A stretch of DNA of 19,838 bases from positions 1 to 19,838 of the forward strand of contig CAYYXP010000036.1 of NCBI GenBank assembly GCA_964475685.1, read 5' to 3'. A program made the position numbers and the translations under genes. Each line of letters opens with the position of its first letter. The first letter of the stretch is position 1. This DNA is from CAVVWJ01 sp964475685. Its GTDB lineage: Bacteria; Gemmatimonadota; Gemmatimonadetes; Gemmatimonadales; GWC2-71-9. Of the stretch, positions 7,688 to 14,512 are shown one piece after another. Under the pieces are notes generated by a model, which saw only the letters and a list, made by a program, of their open reading frames with translations, was not told where the DNA came from and did no database searches.

Positions 7688-9543
7688 CAGGCGATTCCGT
7701 GGTCTTCCCCGTGGTTGCTCGACGCGCCCCACATCGTGCCGTGGGCCCGGTCGAAGAGGATGCCGTTGATCGGTCCCGACGTACGGTCGGCAAATTCGAG
7801 CGTGTATCCCATAGTCCTGAGTGCAGCGCGAACGCTGTCCGGCGTGGAGGAGGCGACGAGAAGCCTGCCGGGCCGGGACACGTGCTCGCCGAAGGACGAT
7901 CGCATCTGGCCGCTGTTGATGTTCGGCGCCTCCGCCGCCTGCTGCGGCGTCATGCCGAACTCGACGATGTCGAGAAACCACTGGAGCAGGTTCTGGTCCT
8001 GCGCGTCGCCGCCCTGCATCGCGAAGGAGAGATAGGGCGTGCCGTCCTTCATGGCCAGCGTGGGCGTGAGCGTGACGCGGGGGCGCTTGCCCGGCTCTAT
8101 CACGTTGTAGGGCCCGTCTTCCGCCCGGGTGACGAAGCTCTGGGCCCGCTGGCTCAGGCCGACACCGGTGCGCCCGGCGATGACGGCCGGGATCCATCCC
8201 CCGCTCGGCGTTACCGACACCACCCATCCCTCCTCGTCGGCAGCTTCGATGGATGTGGTGCCGGCGTGGAACTGGGCGCGGAACGCCGAGTCGGTCATTC
8301 CCATCTTCCGTGTCGAATCCGGGGCCGGCACCGGGGTCCATCCCGCCAGCAGCGACGCGAACGGGTTTACCTCTCCCTGGTAGGGATAGGGGTCGCCCGG
8401 CTTGACCGTCGAATCGTTCCGGCTCCAGTTGATCTCGGCATACCGCGCCTTGGCGTACTCCTTCGAGAGCAGCCCCTTCACCGGCTCCTCGGGCGGGAAG
8501 TACGGGTCGCCATAGTAGAAGTCGCGGTCGGCGTAGGCGAGGTTCATCGTCTGGTAGAGCGCGTGGATGTACGCCGGAGAGTTGTAGCCCATCGCCTTGA
8601 GGTCGGCGTTCTCCAGGATGTTGAGTGCCTGGAGCATGACCGGCCCCTGCTGCCAGATCGGGAGCTTGTAGACGGTGATGCCCTTGTAGGTCGTGCTGAG
8701 CGGCTCCTCGATGCGGACCTTCCAGGCCGCCAGGTCTCCGAGGGTGATGAGCCCGCCCTCTTCCTGGACACCGCGCACCAGCTCGCGGGCGATGTCTCCC
8801 CGGTAGAACCGGTCGTACGCGGCGTAGATCGCCTCCTTCCGGCTCTTGCCGGCCTTGAGGGCCGAGCGCTCCGCCTCGACCAGCTTTCGAAGCGTGGCGG
8901 CGAGGTCCTTCTGCGCGAACATTTCGCCGGGCTCCGGCGCCTCGCGCCCCTGCCCCGCGTGCGGAAGGAACAGCGCACGCGAGTACTTCCACTTCCTGAT
9001 CTGCTCCTTCTCTTCCTCGATCGAGTTCGCCGTTTCGGCCTCGATGGGGTATCCGTCGGCCATCTGGATGGCCGGCGCGAGCACCTCGGCGAGCGACAGC
9101 TTCCCGTATTCCGCCAGCATCGTCATCAGGCCGCCGGGCGTGCCCGGAGTGACAGCGGCGAGCGCGCCGTACTCCGGCGGATACCGGTATCCCCGCGACC
9201 GGTAGAAATCCGCCGTGGCGCCCGACGGGGCGACGCCGAGGGCGTTGATGCCGATGACCCTCTTGAGCCCGGGATGGTAGATCAGCGCCTGCGTCTCGCC
9301 GCCCCAGGAGAGCACGTCCCACATTGTGGTGACGGCGCCAAGCATGGCGCAGGCGGCATCCACCGCGTTGCCGCCCTTGGCGTACATCAGCGCGCCGGCA
9401 GTGGCGCCGAGCGGCTTGCCGGTGATGGCGAGCCAGTGCTTCGCGTGGAGTGGAGGCTTCTGGGTCTGCTGGGCGGCGAGCGGAGCGGCCATCGCGCAGA
9501 GAACTCCCGCGAGGATGCTGGGCAGCATGCGGATACGCGTCAT
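7684..9543 (-). CDS. Gamma-glutamyltransferase-like Ntn hydrolase, exported
   Basis: A 619-residue precursor starting at ATG 9543 with AGGAA upstream; an in-frame TTG 15 bases upstream is less likely. A signal peptide is visible (LPSILAGVLCAMAAPLAAQ, cleavage near residue 25). The GGT fold is clear: GGNAVDAACAMLGAV near 57-71, GALAAVTPGTPGGLM, and the autocleavage site HAGTTSIEAAD, with T429 as the expected nucleophile of the small subunit, then PRVTLTPTLAMKDG and MQGGDAQDQNLLQ. The enzyme would self-process into large and small chains in the periplasm. Two departures from classical GGT are seen. The FRExAP block carrying the gamma-Glu-binding Arg reads NALGVAP, and GSPGG reads AMQGG. A different amide substrate is therefore likely. 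It is the first gene of the five-gene operon, and its stop overlaps the start of the amidohydrolase gene (GTGA). Confidence 0.93.
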   Translation of the reverse strand: MTRIRMLPSILAGVLCAMAAPLAAQQTQKPPLHAKHWLAITGKPLGATAGALMYAKGGNAVDAACAMLGAVTTMWDVLSWGGETQALIYHPGLKRVIGINALGVAPSGATADFYRSRGYRYPPEYGALAAVTPGTPGGLMTMLAEYGKLSLAEVLAPAIQMADGYPIEAETANSIEEEKEQIRKWKYSRALFLPHAGQGREAPEPGEMFAQKDLAATLRKLVEAERSALKAGKSRKEAIYAAYDRFYRGDIARELVRGVQEEGGLITLGDLAAWKVRIEEPLSTTYKGITVYKLPIWQQGPVMLQALNILENADLKAMGYNSPAYIHALYQTMNLAYADRDFYYGDPYFPPEEPVKGLLSKEYAKARYAEINWSRNDSTVKPGDPYPYQGEVNPFASLLAGWTPVPAPDSTRKMGMTDSAFRAQFHAGTTSIEAADEEGWVVSVTPSGGWIPAVIAGRTGVGLSQRAQSFVTRAEDGPYNVIEPGKRPRVTLTPTLAMKDGTPYLSFAMQGGDAQDQNLLQWFLDIVEFGMTPQQAAEAPNINSGQMRSSFGEHVSRPGRLLVASSTPDSVRAALRTMGYTLEFADRTSGPINGILFDRAHGTMWGASSNHGEDHGIAW

Positions 9544-9567
9544 GTCATGTTCCTGCAAGCGTTGGCA

Positions 9568-9573
9568 ATTCTA
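9568..9573 (-). promoter_or_regulatory. Possible -10 element (TAGAAT) for the GGT-like operon
   Basis: On the minus strand TAGAAT (five of six matches to TATAAT) lies in a short AT-rich island 25 bases before the ATG at 9543. No good -35 is found at 16-18 bp. It would give a leader of about 18 nt. The sigma-factor preference of this organism is unknown, so this is tentative. Confidence 0.3.
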
Positions 9574-9624
9574 ATTTGACCAGGTGCATCGGTGGGGCTA
9601 TCGGGAGAATCTACGATGATTTTC

Positions 9625-9662
9625 GCACGGCGCCTCGGGCGACTCACCGGTTTCCGCCGTGC
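9625..9662. repeat. Inverted repeat, possible terminator hairpin of the BTAD regulator gene
   Basis: A perfect 8-bp stem, GCACGGCG (9625-9632) with CGCCGTGC (9655-9662), encloses a 22-nt loop. It lies 40 bp past the stop of the regulator gene and 82 bp before the next gene start on the same strand. There is no T-run on either side, so it may act as a Rho-type or non-canonical terminator or an mRNA end protector. Confidence 0.4.
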
Positions 9663-9701
9663 AGGCTGGGCTGGCTTGAGTCGGAGAGGCGGGGTTTGCC
9701 G

Positions 9702-11690
9702 CTACCGTCGGGCCATCGCTGTGTCGGACGACGGCGTGGTGTCGAGCCAGGGCAGCTTCGCTTCCCACTCCTTGTAGCGCGGGTCGTCGCGCAGGAAGTC
9801 GAACCCGGGGGACACCCGTACCCACTGAAGTTCAGGATCCCGCATTGCCAGCATCGAGTCGAACCAGCGCAGGGTCTCGCGCTTGTCCTGGATGCCGGCG
9901 TAGGCAAATGCGAACTCGCTGGGCGCAATCAAATCGCCTGCTCGCTTACGCTTGTCGAGGTCGCGGAGTTCCTGACGGGCCCAATCCGCGAACACAAGGG
10001 CCGCCTGCGAATCGCTCGTCGCGCGGGGAAACCGGGCCAACGCTGCGGAATCACCGGACACCTCCCATGACGTGCGAAGTACTTGCAGTGCATCCTGCAT
10101 CCGACCCATGGCCCGGTAGACATCGGACAGTCCACCATAGGTCCCCCCATCCCGCGGATAATCCCGCAACATCCGTCGGTACGTGGCCTCGGACTCGGCA
10201 TATCTCCTGGCCAGATAGAGTTGGCGGGCCAGGCGCCTGCCCCAGCGCGGATTCAACGGATCGAGCTCGGACGACTTTCGGGCCTCCGCCACGGCGCTGT
10301 CCATCTCCACGCGCCAGCGGAACCATGTCCCCCGCACGGCGTGGGCCTCCGGGTCGGCCGGCTCGAGCGCGAGTCCTCGGTCTATCAGCTCCCCGCCGCG
10401 GGGAAGATTCCAGCGCCAAAAGACTTCCATCATGCCGAGGGCGAGGTAAGCGGACGCCGAGGAGCTGTCCAGGGCGATGGCTCTTCTGGCCGCCGCTTCG
10501 GCTTTGGGCCACCCTTCCGCCGGCGGCATTTCGCCGAAGACCGTGCTAAGGGCGTACGCATGTGCCAGCCCGGAGAGTCCCGGTGCATACAGGGGCGCCC
10601 GCTCGACCAACGCCGCAAAGGTGTCGCGCGATACGCTTTGTGCCGCGGTGAAGCGCAGGGTCAAGCCGCGAAGGTACGAGGCATACGCCGCGGTGTCTTG
10701 TCGATACCTGGCGGGGAGCCGGAACGTGGAGTCCCGCTCCGCCTGCATCGGATCCGCACTCGCCGACCGGGACGGCGCCCATGCAGGTCGGAGCGCGAAC
10801 ATCGATACCACGCCCGCCATGACGAGCGCCCCCGCTATCCCTGCCATGGCAGCGGATTTGCGCCGCCGGTGCCTGGAGGATCCAGATGGTATGGAATCAA
10901 GGTCTACTGTCTGGGGCGCTGGTGGCTGTGGGGATACTGGAAGCGCCCGGAGGGTTGGTGAGACCTGGGGCTCGATTCGCGCCTTGAGCTCACCGGCGAG
11001 CGCGCGCGTCTCGGCCGACGGCTCCGCCGCAAGCTCGCGACGGAGGTAGTCAGCCAGGTCATCATACGCTCGTACGGCGGCGGCTCGCCCGACCGACGCA
11101 TCCAGGAACCGCATGAGCCGCCGGGCGCCTGCCTCATTGGCTGGCTCCAGCGCCCATGCCCGCTGTGCAGCCGGCACCAGCCCCGCATCGCCACCCCTCT
11201 CCAGCTCGTCCACTCGCCGCCATGCCGCGTCGGTCACCGCCCGGCGGAGACTGGCCCGCTGACTCTCCAACCATTGCTCGAACTCCACGGCTCCCGACAC
11301 GTGGAACCCAGGGACGAGGTCACCGCCCCAGGCCGCCACGGCCTCCTCCCATTGATGTCCGGCCAGCAAGCGCCGCACCTCGAGCGCGTCGCAGCGGACA
11401 GCTCCCAGGTCGAGCCCCACGTATCCCTCGCCGCGAGAGACGAACGCCGCCTCGCCCAGCGTCTGGCGGAGACCATAGAGCGCGTTCCGGAGCGAGTGCC
11501 GCGCCGACTCGTCATCCGCCTCGGGCCACAGGAGGGCCATCAGGCTGTCCCGGGACTTGGGTCCCGAGGGTTCCGCCAGCGCCAGGTAAAGGAGCAAGGC
11601 AAGCCGCTTCGGCTGGGTGAGCGCAATGACCGGCGCACCGCCGTCCGGCGGATGAATCTCGAGAGTGCCGAGTACCCGGATGTCGATCAT
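9702..11690 (-). CDS. Membrane-anchored BTAD (SARP-type) transcription regulator with TPR domain
   Basis: A 662-residue protein starting at ATG 11690 (MIDIRVLG, the usual opening of BTAD regulators); an in-frame TTG at 11702 is less likely. Residues 1-97 form an OmpR-like winged helix (LTQPKRLALLLYLAL, HSLRNALYGLRQTLGE). Residues 98-243 are the bacterial transcriptional activation domain (DALEVRRLLA, FEQWLESQR, DLADYLRRELAAEPSAETR). After a Pro-rich linker and the basic cluster RHRRRK (273-278), a hydrophobic segment at about 279-301 looks like one membrane helix. The remainder (about 330-640) is helical with TPR-like repeats (ARRAIALDSSSASAYLALG, EARKSSELDPLNPRWGR). Positive-inside charge places the DNA-binding part in the cytoplasm and the TPR part outside, a ToxR/CadC-like topology. 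No NB-ARC ATPase is present. It diverges from the surface operon at 11832, whose promoter carries a SARP-like repeat pair. Confidence 0.9.
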   Translation of the reverse strand: MIDIRVLGTLEIHPPDGGAPVIALTQPKRLALLLYLALAEPSGPKSRDSLMALLWPEADDESARHSLRNALYGLRQTLGEAAFVSRGEGYVGLDLGAVRCDALEVRRLLAGHQWEEAVAAWGGDLVPGFHVSGAVEFEQWLESQRASLRRAVTDAAWRRVDELERGGDAGLVPAAQRAWALEPANEAGARRLMRFLDASVGRAAAVRAYDDLADYLRRELAAEPSAETRALAGELKARIEPQVSPTLRALPVSPQPPAPQTVDLDSIPSGSSRHRRRKSAAMAGIAGALVMAGVVSMFALRPAWAPSRSASADPMQAERDSTFRLPARYRQDTAAYASYLRGLTLRFTAAQSVSRDTFAALVERAPLYAPGLSGLAHAYALSTVFGEMPPAEGWPKAEAAARRAIALDSSSASAYLALGMMEVFWRWNLPRGGELIDRGLALEPADPEAHAVRGTWFRWRVEMDSAVAEARKSSELDPLNPRWGRRLARQLYLARRYAESEATYRRMLRDYPRDGGTYGGLSDVYRAMGRMQDALQVLRTSWEVSGDSAALARFPRATSDSQAALVFADWARQELRDLDKRKRAGDLIAPSEFAFAYAGIQDKRETLRWFDSMLAMRDPELQWVRVSPGFDFLRDDPRYKEWEAKLPWLDTTPSSDTAMARR

Positions 11691-11709
11691 GGCGCCGGCC
11701 AAGAGGACG

Positions 11710-11722
11710 GATCGCTCCGATC
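11710..11722. repeat. Perfect 5-3-5 palindrome in the divergent spacer
   Basis: GATCG-CTC-CGATC lies 20 bp upstream of the regulator start, where it could act as an operator for the regulator's own promoter. A second 5-3-5 palindrome of different sequence (TGGGG-ACA-CCCCA, 11745-11757) overlaps the second direct repeat. Short palindromes can arise by chance in GC-rich DNA. Confidence 0.25.
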
Positions 11723-11732
11723 AATGGACGAC

Positions 11733-11752
11733 ATGGAGACAGGATGGGGACA
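11733..11752 (+). promoter_or_regulatory. Candidate SARP-type operator: two direct repeats at 11-bp pitch
   Basis: ATGGAGACA (11733-11741) and ATGGGGACA (11744-11752) match at eight of nine positions and start exactly 11 bp apart, that is, one helical turn. The downstream copy ends 9 bp before the TATCAT box at 11762. SARP regulators are known to bind direct repeats of about this size and pitch placed about 8 bp upstream of the -10 box. The adjacent divergent gene encodes a BTAD regulator. A further ATGGA at 11724 is out of register. The binding partner is inferred from position. Confidence 0.5.
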
Positions 11753-11761
11753 CCCCAAACA

Positions 11762-11767
11762 TATCAT
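11762..11767 (+). promoter_or_regulatory. -10 element TATCAT of the surface operon promoter
   Basis: TATCAT matches TATAAT at five of six positions in an AT-rich island (acatatcatg). At a 17-bp spacing the -35 position would read ACAGGA, which is not -35-like and overlaps the direct repeats. This is what an activator-dependent promoter looks like. A transcript would start near 11774 and have a leader of about 58 nt before the ATG at 11832. Confidence 0.45.
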
Positions 11768-11831
11768 GACGGGACACGCCTCACCGGACCCGCTTCCGTG
11801 ACCCGTTCAACCACTGCCCAGGAGTGAGTTT

Positions 11832-12839
11832 ATGTCGACCGTCACTAGTGCCCGAGCCTTGGTGCTGATCGCCACCGTTGTGGCTGGAGTTCCGAGTTGC
11901 TCCGATCCTTCGGCCCCGCCTCCTTCGGCCCCGCCGGTGCTGACGCATCAAGTGACGCTGGTCGCGGTCGCCACCAGCAACGGCCAGACCGGGGTGATTG
12001 GCACCACGCTGCCCCTGCCGCTCCGCGCGCAGGTGCGGTCTGACGGCGCACCGAAGGCTGGCGTGACGGTCTTCTGGCGTCCCTTCGCGGGCAGCGTCTC
12101 GCCCACGGAGAGCATCACCGACAGCGACGGTTTCGCCGTGACGGCTTGGACGCTCGGCACAGCCGCCGGCGTCACGGCCACGGATGCGAGGATCGCGGGA
12201 GCGCAACCCGCGTCAGTGGCCTTCAGAGCGACGGCCCTGGGGGGCCCGGCCGTCGCTATCGACACGGTGAGCGGAGATGGCCAGACATTGCCCGCAAACC
12301 GGACTTTCTCCAGCCTGATCGCCGTGGTTACGGACCAGTACGGCAATGGAGTCAAAGGAGAGTCGGTCACCTGGACCGTGGAGAGCGGGCCGGTCGCTTT
12401 TCGCACGATGGGCGGGACAACCGATGCGGGAGGACGGAGCGCCGCGATCGTCGAGCCGAGTGGAACAGTGGGTGCCGCCGTAGTGCGGGCCGCGCTGCCT
12501 GGCGGCGCGCCGTCGGTGGACTTCACGCTCACGATCGGACCGCCTGAGTGGGCCGTCGCTCTGAACACGAATGGCTCGTACGCGTTCGTCAGCGCGCAGA
12601 ACAACAGCAGCAGTCCGGCAGTGGATACCATCCCCGCCGGTCGCACGATGAAATGGACACTCGAGCCTTTCGATTATGACCAGCACGGGGTGGTTTCAGT
12701 GGGATCTCCCTCGTTTGAGCGCGTGGACTTCCCGTACGGAAATCCGTCGACGGTCAGCGTGACATTCACCACGCCCGGGACCTATCACTACGCCGATCCC
12801 TATTACCCCGGTGTCACTGGCATCGTCGTGGTGCAGTGA
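11832..12839 (+). CDS. Exported Ig-like protein with C-terminal cupredoxin-like domain lacking copper ligands
   Basis: A 335-residue protein starting at ATG 11832 with AGGAG seven bases upstream. The leader (LVLIATVVAGVPSC) is followed by Cys23 and a Pro-Ser-Ala tether, suggesting a lipoprotein, though the lipobox VPSC is atypical. Residues 40-135 and 140-236 look like two Ig-like (Big_1/invasin-type) beta domains: AGVTVFWRPFAGSVSPTES..TDSDGFA and DQYGNGVKGESVTWTVESG. Residues about 240-335 resemble a plastocyanin-like domain: QHGVVSVGSPSF keeps one His (H285), and TFTTPGTYHY ends with ADPYYPGVTGIVVVQ. In copper-binding relatives the last part reads C-x-x-H-P-G-M-T-G; here those three ligands are D322, Y325 and V328. 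The domain is therefore probably structural or binds something else. It is first in a plus-strand run with a beta-helix lipoprotein (28 bp downstream) and a TonB-dependent receptor. Confidence 0.8.
   Translation: MSTVTSARALVLIATVVAGVPSCSDPSAPPPSAPPVLTHQVTLVAVATSNGQTGVIGTTLPLPLRAQVRSDGAPKAGVTVFWRPFAGSVSPTESITDSDGFAVTAWTLGTAAGVTATDARIAGAQPASVAFRATALGGPAVAIDTVSGDGQTLPANRTFSSLIAVVTDQYGNGVKGESVTWTVESGPVAFRTMGGTTDAGGRSAAIVEPSGTVGAAVVRAALPGGAPSVDFTLTIGPPEWAVALNTNGSYAFVSAQNNSSSPAVDTIPAGRTMKWTLEPFDYDQHGVVSVGSPSFERVDFPYGNPSTVSVTFTTPGTYHYADPYYPGVTGIVVVQ
11906..11935 (+). repeat. Perfect 15-bp tandem duplication in the lipoprotein tether
   Basis: TCCTTCGGCCCCGCC occurs twice without a gap and encodes the duplicated tether PSAPP-PSAPP just after Cys23. 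It is in frame and lengthens only the flexible linker. Slippage could change its copy number without a frameshift. Confidence 0.9.
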
Positions 12840-12867
12840 ACCCCAACCACCTTCCCGAGAGTGCAAC

Positions 12868-14409
12868 ATGAGAACCATCGATTCAGCCCGAGCTTCCCGC
12901 TCGCGTCCGTCAGCCGTCCTGCTCGCGTGTCTTGGCACCGCCGCCATTCTGGCCTCGTGCTCCACCGACGCGCCGACGGCACCGCAGGGAGAACAGGTCT
13001 CAGGGCAGGTCTCGATTGATCAGGAATCCGAAGCCCCGATTTCCGTGTGCCATGGGTCGGGCTCAGCCGGCGCGGTCATCGACGTCTCCTCGTCCCAGCT
13101 CGCCAGTCATTTGAGTCACGGCGATTACATCGCCCACCTCGTGGTGAACCACAACGCCGGTCAGACGGAGGATGGCGTGCACTTTCACCGCATCGGGGAC
13201 GCGATCGGCGCGGCCCGGGCCGGTCGGCTGGCGCGGGGTGAACGGCGATCGGCGGCATGCCGCATTCTGATTACAGTCGCCGACGGGGTATTTCGGGGTA
13301 GCGCGCTCCGGCCCGCGGGGCACAATCTGGACCACTTTCCGCTCGTGATAGACGTTCCGGACATCACGCTCCGGGGTGCTCTGGTGATGCGGCTAGACGC
13401 CCGCGGACGCGCCACCGGGAATGGAGTGGATCACCGCAGAACCACACTCTCCCCGGTCGAGCCCCTACCTGTGGAAGACTTCTCGACGCCACTCATCATC
13501 GCCAACGGACATCCCGGGGGCTCGGCGGGCAACGGTCTCACGGTCGAAGGATTCGTCCTTCAGTCAGGTCAGGATGCTGCGGGCGTGGGGGGGCAGGGCG
13601 TGTTCGGGATCCGGGTCCGAGGTCTCCGCATACGAGGCAACAGGTTCGAGGCGGGATTCAGCGAGTCAATAGATCTCCGCGCGACCAGCGCGGTCATTGA
13701 GCAGAATCACCTCGGCGGAACCGGCGGCACCTGTGACATCTGCCTGGCGGGGCCAGGCGTGTACCGGGCTACCGGCAATCGCCTGCTGGCCGGTGGAATC
13801 CCCGGCTTCCTGACCACTCCCGCGGTGGACCTGCCGATCCCGAACGTCGTGGAGCCGTACGACCTCCCCGTCGCATCGGAGGTCTCGGGCGAGATCACGA
13901 ACAATGAAGTACGCGATCACCTTCGCCTACCGGTTGGTGTGGGCATTCGCGTCGGGGCGATCGGCCCCGGGGCGCCCGATGTCCGCGGCTCGAGCCACTT
14001 CACCATTCGCGATAATCTCCTGGTGAACAACAGGTTCGCGATGATCATCGAAGCCGCGTTTCCGGTGCCGGAGACGGAGCTCAAGAGTGACATCGACGTG
14101 ACGCTCGGCGGCAACGTCATGCGACAGAGCTGTCAGAACAATCTCCTGGTGGCGCTCACCAGACACACCGCTGCGCTTGGATTGACCGACTTCCCGTACC
14201 TGGAGAACTCGACCTACCGATTGGCGCTGGGGGGGGATATCCAGTGGAAGGATGTGTGGTTCGGCCATGAGAAGGGGCACGGCAACACCCTCGTGGTCGA
14301 CGGGCGCCGGATCCCGAACGGAGTGCGCCAGTTCTACGACCCGGAGACCTGCCCGGGCACGACGGGCTCGCCCTCGAGCGTCGCCCTGAGCGCAATGAGA
14401 GCACGATAA
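12868..14409 (+). CDS. Beta-helix (pectate-lyase-like fold) lipoprotein
   Basis: A 513-residue protein starting at ATG 12868, with GAGAG six bases upstream and 28 bp after the previous stop; the frame is open further upstream, but only inside the preceding gene. A leader ends in ILASC (Cys31), a good lipobox. Residues 61-87 carry a small Cys/His module (CHGSGS, then HLSHGDY) seen in surface proteins of diverse bacteria. From about 130 to 480 there are repeated short beta-strand and turn units with Asn and Gly ladders, such as ITLRGALVM, GLTVEGFVLQS, GLRIRGNRFEAG, AVIEQNHLGG, GEITNNEV and FTIRDNLLVNNRF. These are typical of right-handed parallel beta-helices that bind or cleave polysaccharides. 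No lyase catalytic set can be assigned from sequence alone. It probably sits on the outer surface or in the periplasm alongside the receptor gene downstream. Confidence 0.82.
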   Translation: MRTIDSARASRSRPSAVLLACLGTAAILASCSTDAPTAPQGEQVSGQVSIDQESEAPISVCHGSGSAGAVIDVSSSQLASHLSHGDYIAHLVVNHNAGQTEDGVHFHRIGDAIGAARAGRLARGERRSAACRILITVADGVFRGSALRPAGHNLDHFPLVIDVPDITLRGALVMRLDARGRATGNGVDHRRTTLSPVEPLPVEDFSTPLIIANGHPGGSAGNGLTVEGFVLQSGQDAAGVGGQGVFGIRVRGLRIRGNRFEAGFSESIDLRATSAVIEQNHLGGTGGTCDICLAGPGVYRATGNRLLAGGIPGFLTTPAVDLPIPNVVEPYDLPVASEVSGEITNNEVRDHLRLPVGVGIRVGAIGPGAPDVRGSSHFTIRDNLLVNNRFAMIIEAAFPVPETELKSDIDVTLGGNVMRQSCQNNLLVALTRHTAALGLTDFPYLENSTYRLALGGDIQWKDVWFGHEKGHGNTLVVDGRRIPNGVRQFYDPETCPGTTGSPSSVALSAMRAR

Positions 14410-14475
14410 GCGGCGACATGTCGGGAGGTGGGACAATTCGCCCAGTGGCAGGATCGTTGTTCATCGATCGGCAGT

Positions 14476-14504
14476 TTGCCGGACCCGGCTCAGCGGCGTA
14501 TTGT
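14476..14504 (+). promoter_or_regulatory. Candidate promoter of the TonB-dependent receptor gene
   Basis: TTGCCG (14476-14481) and TATTGT (14499-14504) are separated by exactly 17 bp, each with four of six matches to the sigma70-type consensus. A perfect palindrome GCCGG-AC-CCGGC (14478-14489) overlaps the -35 side and could be an operator. Predicted transcription start is near 14511. The 151-bp gap after the lipoprotein gene, against 28 bp for the previous junction, supports a separate promoter here. Confidence 0.4.
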
Positions 14505-14512
14505 CTTCAAGT

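Noticed and set aside
6488..8035. 515-codon plus-strand frame across the amidohydrolase/GGT junction
   Set aside because: It spans two real genes antisense and has no domain or start-site support.
7688..9322. Open upstream extension of the amidohydrolase frame into the GGT-like gene, as if a 1116-residue fusion
   Set aside because: The extension is an out-of-frame shadow of the GGT-like gene, without domain features; a lipobox leader and a GTGA overlap mark the real start at 7687.
7699..9579. A 626-codon open frame on the plus strand opposite the GGT-like gene
   Set aside because: It is antisense to a gene with clear GGT motifs and reads as Arg/Val/Leu/Gly-rich low-information sequence; such frames stay open in GC-rich DNA.
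11724..11728. Third ATGGA copy as part of the SARP repeat array
   Set aside because: It is 9 bp, not 11 bp, from the next copy and loses the GACA part; kept out of the operator call.
12693..12836. Copper-binding plastocyanin-like protein
   Set aside because: Three of the four expected ligands are absent (D322, Y325, V328), so copper electron transfer is not supported.
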